A DNA stretch of 33,481 bases from NCBI GenBank assembly GCA_001789045.1, contig MFYG01000002.1, forward strand, positions 1 through 33,481, written 5' to 3'. This DNA is from Candidatus Peribacteria bacterium RIFCSPLOWO2_12_FULL_55_15 (lineage in GTDB: Bacteria > Patescibacteriota > Gracilibacteria > Peribacterales > Peribacteraceae). Positions 22,187-29,312 of the stretch are shown piece by piece; positions within the stretch are counted from its first letter, which is position 1; every line of letters starts with the position of its first letter. The notes under the pieces are model-generated. The model had not been told where the DNA came from. It saw only the letters and a program-made list of their open reading frames with translations, and ran no database searches. The position numbers and the translations under genes are program-made.

Positions 22187-22792
22187 TCAACAGCCGAACT
22201 CCCCTTCGATGCAGGGGGAGATGGTATCGGAGAGTTTCGGCGAACCTGGCTCAGGCCCCTTGGCGATGTACTCCTCCGCTTTCGTTGCGCTCCACTCGTG
22301 CTCGTGGTTCCAGAGCGTCCAGAAGTGCCGCCACTCGTTCCATCCGATGCCCAGGTGCTTCACGTACACGCCGTGCTCCGCGAGCATCTTGCCGATCTTC
22401 CTCCCCGTCATGCAGGGCATGGAGTAGCAGTAGACGATCACGTCCTTCTCCTTCGGCAACGCGCGGAATGCGCCGACGATGCGATCCACATCGCCGTAGG
22501 CAGAGGTATCGGGATCGGCGTAGGCGGGGATGCTCACTGCGCCGACGATGTGCTCTTTGTCGTATTCCTGCCGGCTGCGGAGATCGACGAGGAGGTAATC
22601 CGAACTGCCTCTGTCCATTTTTCCCCGTATGCTGTGCGGACTCACATGCACGGCGTTCTCGATGTTGTAAAAATCCGCGATGAGGGAAGAGGGGTCATGG
22701 GAGCGCCAGCGCAGGACGCCGAGTGCGGCGGCGGTTCCGCCCAATGTTCCGAGGAGGAGGGAGAGGAGGAGAAAGGAGAAGGACTTTTTCAT
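22187..22792 (-). CDS. Membrane-anchored rhodanese-domain protein
   Basis: A 201-residue protein with an N-terminal membrane anchor (about 5-28) and a rhodanese domain on the outer side. Domain marks are LLVDLRSRQEYDKEHIVGAVSIP and VIVYCYSMPCMTGRKIGKML, where Cys122 is the expected sulfur-carrying cysteine; the usual C..G.RS loop reads CYSMPCMTGRK. A second cysteine (Cys127) in the loop could form a disulfide. A Shine-Dalgarno-like GGATGG lies five bases before the ATG. It is cargo of element 2 and follows the unknown gene by nine bases on the same strand. The C-terminal 45 residues have no recognised role. Confidence 0.88.
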   Translation of the reverse strand: MKKSFSFLLLSLLLGTLGGTAAALGVLRWRSHDPSSLIADFYNIENAVHVSPHSIRGKMDRGSSDYLLVDLRSRQEYDKEHIVGAVSIPAYADPDTSAYGDVDRIVGAFRALPKEKDVIVYCYSMPCMTGRKIGKMLAEHGVYVKHLGIGWNEWRHFWTLWNHEHEWSATKAEEYIAKGPEPGSPKLSDTISPCIEGEFGC

Positions 22793-22801
22793 AATTCCAT
22801 C

Positions 22802-23401
22802 CTAAGCGTCGTCCTTCGTAAAATCAACGTCGGGTATCTTCCACGGCGGGGACGGGGCTTTGGAGGGATTCTTCCACTTCGTTCCGTAGATGTGGAATTC
22901 GCTCCGCTCGCAGAAGGCGAGCGAACCGGGCGGCGGCTCCTCCGCTTCCTCGTCGATTTCCGCATCCGGCGGAGCGAGCACCACCGTGGATTCCGCGTCG
23001 TCTTCTGCGACAATGTCCACGGAGAGGACGGAGGAGAGGTTGCGCGGCGACTCCGGCTCTTTGATGTCCTGCGGAACGCGCTCCGCCGGAATGCCATTCG
23101 CATTGAGTGTGGAAACCAGGAGGTTGCGCAGGCCGCGGTAGAGACATGCCGCGCCCATTCCCCACGGCGTCGCGCGCGACTGGAGGAAGATTGTTCCCGG
23201 GAGCTTGCGGAGCGTGACGAGGCGGATGTGCCTGCCGACCGGCATGGCGGGGAGGGTCGCGCGGAGGTGGTCCAGCGTTTTCTCGATGATGCGGCGGACC
23301 TCAGAATCAATGATCTCGACTGATTCACTGCACATCCGGATCGGCTCAACGTCGATCACGAGCGGGTCGGGAGTCTCGTTCAGCCACTGCTCAAGATCCA
23401 T
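22802..23401 (-). CDS. Hypothetical protein of element 2
   Basis: About 199 residues, family not recognised. The first 115 residues look folded (MDLEQWLNETPDPLVIDVEPIRM, then IIEKTLDHLRATLPAMPVG and MGAACLYRGLRNLLV). The C-terminal part is acidic and proline-rich. There is no signal peptide. The start ATG at 23401 is chosen because a TATACT box lies seven bases upstream, a spacing seen at other starts here. The gene reads directly into the rhodanese gene, so they probably form one transcript. The other strand also has a long open frame, but it lacks any recognisable motif. Confidence 0.65.
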   Translation of the reverse strand: MDLEQWLNETPDPLVIDVEPIRMCSESVEIIDSEVRRIIEKTLDHLRATLPAMPVGRHIRLVTLRKLPGTIFLQSRATPWGMGAACLYRGLRNLLVSTLNANGIPAERVPQDIKEPESPRNLSSVLSVDIVAEDDAESTVVLAPPDAEIDEEAEEPPPGSLAFCERSEFHIYGTKWKNPSKAPSPPWKIPDVDFTKDDA

Positions 23402-23428
23402 GGGAAGGAGTATAGCACCATGGCGAAA

Positions 23429-23490
23429 CACTCCTCTCCCTTCCAGCCTTCGCCAAGGCTACTGCCGGCAAGCAAGGGGTGAGGGCAGCT
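23429..23490. repeat. Degenerate REP-like sequence at the sigma-fragment 3' end
   Basis: ctcctctcccttccagccttcgccaaggct...ggggtgagggcagc keeps the cctctccc start and the ggggtgaggg tail of the REP-like family, with an altered middle. It marks the point where sigma-factor homology stops. Confidence 0.45.
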
Positions 23491-23899
23491 GCAGCTTTAG
23501 AGAAATTCCGCCAGGCGCGGCATGTCCGTTGGGCGTTTGGATGAGGTCGGAGACCGTCACGGCTTCGTCGCCTTTTCCTTCGAGCGGTGTGTCTATGCTC
23601 AACGTGGGACGGGATGCAGCAGCCGCCGCGGCAAGCGCCCACCGGCCCTCGCCGGAGATTTTCTCCAGGAGACTTATGGGCGGTTCTTCTCCATGGGTCG
23701 CGATGTATTCCTGTTCTGCGAAGGACGCTCTCTGCGCCTTGCCGCGGACATGCACGGGGACGCGCACGGTGGTGCCGGTGTCGGCAAGCGCGCGGGTGAA
23801 CGACTGGCGGATCAACCATGTGGCGTAGGTGCTGAATTTCCATCCGAAGCGCGGCTCGAATTTCTGCACGGCGCGCAGGAGCAGCTCTTCCAAGCAGTG
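23459..23899 (-). pseudogene. Truncated sigma-70 family factor (regions 2.3-3 only)
   Basis: The minus strand encodes [35 protein letters not shown] and [15 protein letters not shown], the classic region 2.3-2.4 of a sigma-70 factor that melts and reads the -10 box. Part of region 3 follows ([22 protein letters not shown]) up to [21 protein letters not shown]. Regions 1 and 2.1-2.2 are missing where the transposase remnant begins (about 23900), and region 4 is missing where a REP-like sequence begins (about 23430-23485). Both ends are lost, so it is best read as a pseudogene, although about 140 codons remain open. Confidence 0.8.
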
Positions 23900-24190
23900 A
23901 ACACGTTCCTGGAGGAGAGAGGTCTACTCGTGAAGAAAGGCACACTGGAAGACGCCACCGTTATTGAAACGGCGAAGAGCAGGAAGAACAAGAAGAAGAA
24001 GTCTCGTGTGCGTTCCTTCGTCGAGCACCCCTACAACATCATCAAGAACCGGTTCCACGTGATGAAGACCCGGTACATCGGACTCACGAAGAACACCGCC
24101 TACTTCCTCGGACTCTGCATGCTCTCCAACGTGTACATCGCACGCAGACATCTCCTCCCAAGGGGATGCCATGCCTTAACACCGGGAAAT
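23900..24190 (+). pseudogene. IS5-type transposase remnant with internal deletion
   Basis: The plus strand encodes [23 protein letters not shown], resembling the GL.VK.GT.VDATII stretch of IS5-family DDE transposases. After a short lysine-rich joint it jumps straight to FVEHPYNIIKNRFHVMK, RYIGLTKNTAYFLGL and SNVYIARRHLL, the C-terminal part with the last catalytic glutamate (VEHP). The N-terminus and the middle, including the second catalytic aspartate, are gone. It seems to have interrupted the sigma-factor gene and then decayed. Confidence 0.8.
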
Positions 24191-24290
24191 CCGGTCCCAC
24201 ACGTACTACCCCGCAGAAAATTGCCACCACTGGCAAGGAGAAAAAGAGCCAGGGAACCACTACAGAAGCCTAGAAGAGGGATTTTTCAGC

Positions 24291-24591
24291 GATTCCCAAT
24301 GACGAATACATCGGAAAAAAGAACAAACTCGTTTCTCAGAAGGTCGATCTTGACCAGAAAATCGCCCGTGCTGAACGGAACCACTGTGAGTGGCTAGAAC
24401 CGTGTCGGCAAATGATTTTACGCAGCAAGGAAGCCAAAAGTCTGCTTCACACAGAAAATCTCAAGGAAATCCCAACATTTCTTAAGCAAGCCGGCTTGAA
24501 CTGGGCTTTGAAAGAGAATGCGGTGCAATACGAAGCCAAAATAGGGTGGCGCGTTTTGCGCGCCAGCCCCGAAAGTCGTACTTGGTGGAGC
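24291..24591 (+). pseudogene. 3' remnant of a serine recombinase gene
   Basis: This matches codons 384 to the end of the recombinase at 1987-3456 at both DNA and protein level (NDEYIGKKNKLVSQKVDLDQ, ERNHCEWLEPCRQMI, SKEAKSLLHTENLKEIPTFLKQAG). It has the same palindrome and the same TTGGTGG end. It crosses the core into tRNA-Ala and stops at once (WWS-TGA, stop at 24592-24594). Everything upstream, including the catalytic domain and zinc ribbon, is missing. The copy differs from that of element 1 by scattered substitutions, so it is not an assembly duplicate. Confidence 0.9.
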
Positions 24592-24659
24592 TGACGAGAT
24601 TCGAACTCGTGACCCCCTGCTTGCAAAGCAGGTGCTCTAGCCAGCTGAGCTACAGCCCC
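24583..24659 (-). tRNA. tRNA-Ala (TGC)
   Basis: Full cloverleaf of 77 bases. Acceptor GGGGCTG pairs with CAGCTCC, anticodon stem CCTGC/GCAGG with loop TTTGCAA (anticodon TGC), and T loop TTCGAAT in ACGAG/CTCGT. Discriminator A and encoded CCA. The terminal CCACCA is the proposed attachment core of element 2. Confidence 0.96.
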
Positions 24660-24680
24660 CACACCCAACATACTACCAAA

Positions 24681-24716
24681 TGCCCTCTCCCATTGGGAGA
24701 GGGCAGGGTGAGGGGC
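24681..24716. repeat. REP-like palindrome
   Basis: tgccctctccc-att-gggagagggca is a perfect stem followed by the tail gggtgagggg. It lies between tRNA-Ala and the thioredoxin-CcdA gene. Confidence 0.75.
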
Positions 24717-24747
24717 CGTTTAGCTGGCCAGCCGGGGGCGGACGCGG

Positions 24748-24753
24748 TATAAT
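24748..24753 (+). promoter_or_regulatory. -10 box TATAAT of the thioredoxin-CcdA gene
   Basis: A consensus TATAAT 23 bases before the ATG at 24777, giving a leader of about 16 bases. No good -35 is seen at the usual distance. Confidence 0.45.
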
Positions 24754-24776
24754 GCGAAGAGCATCTTTCTTCCATT

Positions 24777-26021
24777 ATGCATCGCCTCTCGACCTGGCTC
24801 CTCCTCGCGTTCGTCCCGGCAGTCCTCCTTTCACTCTACCTCCCCGAACGCGCATTCCGCGGCGTCGTGCCGGAAGGCCGGTACCTCTCCACGCCCGGAG
24901 CCGACATCGTCGCAATCGTCCGGGACGGCTGCCCGCACTGCGCCAAATTCGAGGAACTCGCGAATGAACGGGGATGGAACGTGGAGTACCGCGAGATCAC
25001 CGACATCGGGACGCCGGAGCTCTTCGAGGAAATCCAGAACGTCGCCCCCTACCTCCAGCAGGGCGTCCCCACGATCATCATCGACGGCAACATCACGCAA
25101 GGCTACGAGACGCACGAGACGACGGGGACATATCTCCAAAAACAGTACGAAACGTGCCGCGCCAGACTCGACGGCTGCCTCCCTTTCACAATGTTCCTGC
25201 AAACGGCGAAGGATGTTCCCGTCACAAGCGCGGCGGGCGTCTGCACCGAGAACTGCGAAGCGGATACGGGCAAATACGTTTTCGATCTCTGGGTGTTCGG
25301 GAAAGTGGACCTCCTCACGCTCTCGCTCCCCGCGCTCTCCGTGCTCCTCGGCTTCCTCGACGGCTTCAATCCGTGCGCGATGTGGGTGCTCATCACCCTC
25401 CTCACGCTCCTCATCGGGACGAACGACATGCGGAAAGTATGGGTCATCGGCGGAACGTTCCTCTTCGTGAGCGGAGTGATCTACTACATCTTCATCGCCG
25501 CGTGGCTCAACGTGTTCCTCGTCATCGGCTATAATCTCTGGGTCCAGAAGATCATTGGGGCCATCGCCATCGGCGCAGGCGGCTTTTACCTCTTCGAAGC
25601 GTTTGGGAAGGATCCCAATGTCTGCCAAGTCACCGGTAACGCACGACGCCAGAAAATCATCGAACGCATGAGGCAGATAACACAAATGGCGCAATGGCCC
25701 ATGATGATCCTCGGGGTCTCCATCCTCGCAATCTCCGTGAACATGATCGAACTCGTCTGCACGGCGGGACTCCCGGCAATCTTCACGCAGATTCTCGCCT
25801 TCAACGACGTAAGTCACCTCGCGAGGTACGGCTACCTCGCCCTCTACATCCTGCTCTACATGATCGATGACGTCATCATTTTCGCGATCGCGGTCTACAC
25901 GCTCCACGCGACCGGCCTCACGACGAAGTACCGCCGCTTCACCCTCATCTTCGGCGGTCTCCTCATGTACGTCCTCGGCTTCCTCCTCATCTTCTGGCCG
26001 GATATGTTGGTGTTTAGTTAA
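24777..26021 (+). CDS. Thioredoxin-like domain fused to CcdA/DsbD-type membrane protein
   Basis: A 414-residue protein likely to carry electrons across the membrane. After an N-terminal membrane segment (about 6-22) comes a glutaredoxin-like domain with CPHC (Cys52, Cys55) and the cis-proline GVPTIII. A linker with further cysteines leads to a six-helix CcdA-type domain. Its two redox cysteines lie in LDGFNPCAMWVL and MIELVCTAGLP, as in the CcdA/DsbD family. In that family, cytoplasmic thioredoxin reduces the membrane cysteines, which reduce an outer domain; here the outer domain is fused in front. trxA (20635), the DsbA-like lipoprotein (5791) and the rhodanese (22187) are possible partners. 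The TAA stop touches the tRNA-Cys gene without a gap. Confidence 0.92.
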   Translation: MHRLSTWLLLAFVPAVLLSLYLPERAFRGVVPEGRYLSTPGADIVAIVRDGCPHCAKFEELANERGWNVEYREITDIGTPELFEEIQNVAPYLQQGVPTIIIDGNITQGYETHETTGTYLQKQYETCRARLDGCLPFTMFLQTAKDVPVTSAAGVCTENCEADTGKYVFDLWVFGKVDLLTLSLPALSVLLGFLDGFNPCAMWVLITLLTLLIGTNDMRKVWVIGGTFLFVSGVIYYIFIAAWLNVFLVIGYNLWVQKIIGAIAIGAGGFYLFEAFGKDPNVCQVTGNARRQKIIERMRQITQMAQWPMMILGVSILAISVNMIELVCTAGLPAIFTQILAFNDVSHLARYGYLALYILLYMIDDVIIFAIAVYTLHATGLTTKYRRFTLIFGGLLMYVLGFLLIFWPDMLVFS

Positions 26022-26096
26022 TGGAGGTGCCGGTGGGAATCGCACCCACGCATGGGGGTTTTGCAGACCCCTGCCTTACTGCTTGGCTACGGCACC
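26022..26096 (-). tRNA. tRNA-Cys (GCA)
   Basis: Acceptor GGTGCCG pairs with CGGCACC, D stem GCC/GGC, anticodon stem GGGGT/ACCCC with loop CTGCAAA (anticodon GCA), T stem GTGGG/CCCAC. Discriminator T and encoded CCA, 75 bases. Its end TCCA lacks the CCACCA core used by the two elements, and no element is attached to it. Confidence 0.95.
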
Positions 26097-26102
26097 AACA
26101 TT

Positions 26103-26140
26103 GTGCCCCTCACCCTACCCTCTCCCGCGGGGAGAGGGAA
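26103..26140. repeat. REP-like palindrome, inverted orientation
   Basis: cccctcaccctaccctctccc-gcg-gggagaggg is the same unit as at 24681, in the opposite orientation. It follows the tRNA-Cys 5' end directly. A simple repeat of acctacaacct type (26148-26185) comes next, like the one that forms the end of the cyclo-ligase gene at 8516-8540. Confidence 0.75.
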
Positions 26141-26185
26141 CATGCACACCTACAACCTACAACCTACTCCCTACAACCTCCGCAC

Positions 26186-26749
26186 CTACTCCTCCGACCG
26201 GAATGTCACCCCATTCAAGATGAAAAGTACTTGTTTCTCAAGATCGCGCTCCGGCGAGAGAGGGAGCGTTGCGGTCACCGTGTAACCGACCTTCCGCACC
26301 ACCGTGCTCAGCTGGTAAAACCGCTTCGCCGGCTCTTCCGGGATTGGCTGGGCGGAGAACGTGTGTAAACGAATTTTCGCACCATCCACTGTGACATCCC
26401 GCTCATCGAGAACGGAAAACTCCGAGAGTGTCTGCACCGATTTTATACTCGCATCACTGTATGAAGCGGCATCCCAATCACGCACGAGAGGTTCCTTCGT
26501 CACCATCACCGTGGGAATCTGATTCGATGCAAATTGATCTGCCTGGAACACGGCAATAACCTCTTCCGGCACCCCGCGCGCGCGGAGACCCACGGGCTCG
26601 ACGGACTTCCATCCCGATGGCAGGCAGGTCCCAAACACCCCGTCCCAATACTGTTCGCGGCAGGAAAGCTCTTCTTTCCCGCCAGCGCAGCCAGCGAGGA
26701 GCAACGACCCCCCAAGGAGGGTAATGCCGAAAAACCGTCGAAAACGCAT
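26186..26749 (-). CDS. Lipoprotein of unknown function
   Basis: A 187-residue lipoprotein. The signal peptide ends in the lipobox LLLAGC, so it is anchored outside the cytoplasmic membrane. The mature part has two cysteines (SCREQYWDGVFGTCLPSGW) that could form a disulfide, and a PsbP/MOG1-like feel (LPSGWKSVEP near the start, then TFSAQP, YTVTATLPLSPERDLEKQVLFILNGVTF at the end). That likeness is weak. ATG at 26749 is chosen because of the signal peptide and the TATCAT box six bases upstream (26756-26761); longer upstream frames have no such signal. It is divergent from the large surface protein at 26874. Confidence 0.8.
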   Translation of the reverse strand: MRFRRFFGITLLGGSLLLAGCAGGKEELSCREQYWDGVFGTCLPSGWKSVEPVGLRARGVPEEVIAVFQADQFASNQIPTVMVTKEPLVRDWDAASYSDASIKSVQTLSEFSVLDERDVTVDGAKIRLHTFSAQPIPEEPAKRFYQLSTVVRKVGYTVTATLPLSPERDLEKQVLFILNGVTFRSEE

Positions 26750-26755
26750 GGAGCC

Positions 26756-26761
26756 ATGATA
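26756..26761 (-). promoter_or_regulatory. -10 box TATCAT of the lipoprotein gene
   Basis: TATCAT on the minus strand, six bases before the ATG at 26749. There is no Shine-Dalgarno, and a leaderless transcript is likely. Confidence 0.5.
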
Positions 26762-26834
26762 CAAGGAGAAGAAAAGAGAAGGAAAACGGATGTGGACGCA
26801 CACAAAAAATATTGCGAAATATCCTAGTGGCGAA

Positions 26835-26863
26835 TTGAGGCAAGAGGAGAAACAGGCTATACT
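26835..26863 (+). promoter_or_regulatory. Promoter of the Ig/FN3 surface protein gene
   Basis: TTGAGG (26835-26840), 17 bases, TATACT (26858-26863), then ten bases to the ATG at 26874. It is the clearest sigma-70 promoter in the window and leaves a leader of only about three bases. Confidence 0.65.
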
Positions 26864-26873
26864 ATAGAGATTT

Positions 26874-29237
26874 ATGGAGCGCCGCGTCCTTCTCGCTATC
26901 GGCATCCTTGCATTCCTGAGCCTTCCGGAAAGAGCGATTGCCACGAGCATCGATACCCGTGACACCGTCGCTGGACTCAGCACGGAAGTGATGCTTCGAG
27001 GTTTCCCTCCGGATTCCACCATTCCTGTCCATGTTGTGAGCGACGCAGAGAACCGCCGAACACTCGAGACAACGACCGATCATGAAGGATCAGCAAACGT
27101 GCGGATTCGCGGAGAATATCTTGAACGTGCGGGAGAATATGACGTTTCCGTTCCTGTCATGGATAACGCGATCCGTTCGCAGTTCACGGTACTCCCAGAG
27201 ACAGTGGATCCACTGCAATCAACAATAACCGCTGCGCGTCGCACGATCACGGCAGATGGCCGAGATATGCTCCAAGTACGCGTCCACTTGATGGACCGTT
27301 ACGGGAACGCCCTTGCCGGTCGCCCAATCGCGCTTATATCGAGCCGATCGCAGGATCACATTACCCCAGTGGAACGCGAGACGAATCGCGAGGGCATACA
27401 AGAGTTCACTGTCCGCGCAGAAGAAGCCGGAGACATGCTACTGCGAGCAATGGATCTCCTCAATAGTGCAACCATTAAAAGCACCATCGCTGTAACGGCG
27501 ATCCCAACATGGACAGGAACATCCCGAGGATACCAAGCGCTTTCCGCACAGGTCAGCGAGGAATTCGAAAGCGTCGTCGTGGAATTTGAAGTCAAGGTGG
27601 AACCGCCGATGTTGCAAGTGGAAAAGGAAGCACAAAGGGTCACTGTACGGGCGCTTGACCGCATGGGAAGGACGGTGAGGAGCTATCTTGGGAAGATTAT
27701 ATTCACGACGACGGATCCTGAAGCGACCGTTCCCGTCATGCAGCGTCTAAATTACGGGGAGTATCAGTTTGAGGAACGCGACCAGGGATTCCGCCAATTC
27801 ACATTGGCACTGCGCTTCTACAGTCCAGGAGAACACACGCTCACTGTTGAGACAAGTGAAAACCCAACCGTGAAAGGGGAGGCAAAAATAACTGTCGTTG
27901 ATTCAGGAATAGGACAGAGAAAACGCGATATCGAAATCACATCCCACGTGGATAATCAGTTTATTAACCACACCGCAATAACGCTCGAAGGAAAAGGCCC
28001 TCCTCTCATTAATATCCGCGCACTCGGTGGAAAAGAAGACGTCGCCGGAGAAACGGCGGCAGATGGGACGTTCCGCATCCCTGTAAAACTGGACCAATCA
28101 CGCCGAGAATTCACCATTCGCGTCCAACAGAAACCGGAGGAAGGGTCTGCGGATTCTGGCCCAATCATGCTCATCCTGGACACAGCGCCACCGGAAATCA
28201 CAAGCATTGCATTCTCTCCGGAAAAACCGAACCCGCAAACGGGCGTCCTGGTCATTGCCATCGCAGAACCGCATCTGAAAAACTTCCACATGCGTCTTAC
28301 GGAAACACCGGAAGGTGACCCGACAACCATCTCTCTAGAAGAAACATCGACTGCAGGAACATACCAGTCACTGTTTACCGCTCCGAACATCGGAAATTAT
28401 CAACCGCTTTTCAGTGCGGAAGACGAGGCAGGGAACAGTACAGAACTACGAAGTATGCTCACCGTTGTTCCAAAGCCTCTCTCGAAAGTGGAGAATGTCC
28501 GTGGAAAAGCCAACGGTACCGCGGCAACGCTCGAGTGGGATCCCGTACCAGACGATGTCGATGGATATCGCATTTATGTTGGAGAAGATCCTCTTCAGGC
28601 TCTCTATTCACTCAATACCGGACGCCCCACCACACGCGCCACAGTCTCCGGTCTCCTCCCAGGAAAGACGTACTACTTCTCCCTAACAGCGGTGAAAGGA
28701 GATGGGGAAAGTATAGAAAAAAGCACACCGGCAAAAGTGGATATCATCGGACTGACATTGAACGTGACAGAAGAGGACAGCGGTCTTCTCCTCGAATGGC
28801 CGAACATCCCGGATTCTCTCCCCATCTCGTCATTCATCCTCGAGTATGGAACAACGCCGAACAACTTCATAGAACAGCGCACGCTGAACGGAGCTCTCCG
28901 CAGTTTTACACTCCACGACCTCATCAATGACATTACATACCACCTCCGCCTTACCCCTGTGAATCTCACTGGAGAGATTCTGAACGACCTTGCTGCGCTC
29001 GGTACAGGAACACCGAAAGGAACTGGGTTTCGGCCAATGCCAACAGAACCGATCCCCCTGAGACCCAACGTTCCACAGCCACCAAAAACCAGTGACTCCG
29101 GCTTCCCACCAATCATAGGATGGTTCGCCATCATACTGACTTTAGCTGGGACCATCCTCTACATACGACATCGCCGTAGTACGCAGAAAACCATCGCCTT
29201 CCTCCAAGCAATGCACACACAATACCGCATGGTCTAG
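26874..29237 (+). CDS. Large surface protein with Ig-like and FN3 domains
   Basis: A 787-residue exported protein. The signal peptide (about 1-24, cleavage near ERAIATS) is followed by several Ig-like domains, including one of the Big_1/invasin type (STITAARRTITADGRDMLQVRV ... DRYGNALAGRPIALIS, about 117-210), and further beta-sandwich repeats up to about 530. Two fibronectin type III domains lie at about 535-625 (ATLEWDPVPDDVDGYRIYV) and 640-725 (LLLEWPNIPDSL). A proline-rich spacer leads to a C-terminal membrane helix (GWFAIILTLAGTILYI) and the basic end RHRRSTQK. It would stand out from the membrane and may bind other cells or matrix, which would suit an episymbiotic CPR lifestyle; that role is inferred. 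It may share its transcript with the gene at 29313. Confidence 0.88.
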   Translation: MERRVLLAIGILAFLSLPERAIATSIDTRDTVAGLSTEVMLRGFPPDSTIPVHVVSDAENRRTLETTTDHEGSANVRIRGEYLERAGEYDVSVPVMDNAIRSQFTVLPETVDPLQSTITAARRTITADGRDMLQVRVHLMDRYGNALAGRPIALISSRSQDHITPVERETNREGIQEFTVRAEEAGDMLLRAMDLLNSATIKSTIAVTAIPTWTGTSRGYQALSAQVSEEFESVVVEFEVKVEPPMLQVEKEAQRVTVRALDRMGRTVRSYLGKIIFTTTDPEATVPVMQRLNYGEYQFEERDQGFRQFTLALRFYSPGEHTLTVETSENPTVKGEAKITVVDSGIGQRKRDIEITSHVDNQFINHTAITLEGKGPPLINIRALGGKEDVAGETAADGTFRIPVKLDQSRREFTIRVQQKPEEGSADSGPIMLILDTAPPEITSIAFSPEKPNPQTGVLVIAIAEPHLKNFHMRLTETPEGDPTTISLEETSTAGTYQSLFTAPNIGNYQPLFSAEDEAGNSTELRSMLTVVPKPLSKVENVRGKANGTAATLEWDPVPDDVDGYRIYVGEDPLQALYSLNTGRPTTRATVSGLLPGKTYYFSLTAVKGDGESIEKSTPAKVDIIGLTLNVTEEDSGLLLEWPNIPDSLPISSFILEYGTTPNNFIEQRTLNGALRSFTLHDLINDITYHLRLTPVNLTGEILNDLAALGTGTPKGTGFRPMPTEPIPLRPNVPQPPKTSDSGFPPIIGWFAIILTLAGTILYIRHRRSTQKTIAFLQAMHTQYRMV

Positions 29238-29312
29238 ATTGAGGGAAAAGACTTGCCTAATGCCCATGCGTGCCGGTACGTTAATGATGTGACGAACGAC
29301 CATCTCATCCAC

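Larger units (their letters stand above)
21870..24588. mobile_element. Element 2: decayed tRNA-Ala-anchored element
   Basis: The proposed limits are TGGTGG at 21870-21875 and at 24583-24588, the right copy being the complement of the CCACCA end of tRNA-Ala. The left end is copy B of the shared sequence, and the right end is the last 100 codons of a recombinase like that of element 1. Contents are a membrane-anchored rhodanese, an unknown gene, a sigma-factor fragment and an IS5-type transposase remnant. No complete recombinase is left, so the element could move only with help from element 1. The geometry and orientation relative to the tRNA are the same as in element 1. Confidence 0.6.

Noticed and set aside
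22298-23323. Long plus-strand open frame (341 codons) opposite the rhodanese and unknown genes
   Set aside because: It is rich in Arg, His and Glu with no motif, and lies opposite a clear rhodanese domain; high-GC genes often leave such open antisense frames.
101-24588. The two elements as one assembly artefact
   Set aside because: The two right ends differ by many scattered bases and join different tRNAs, and the left ends differ too; a duplicated or misjoined contig would show identical copies. A chimeric join at these repeats still cannot be fully excluded without reads.
24831-26045. Minus-strand open frame of 404 codons opposite the CcdA gene
   Set aside because: Very acidic nonsense-like composition, antisense to an unmistakable membrane redox protein.
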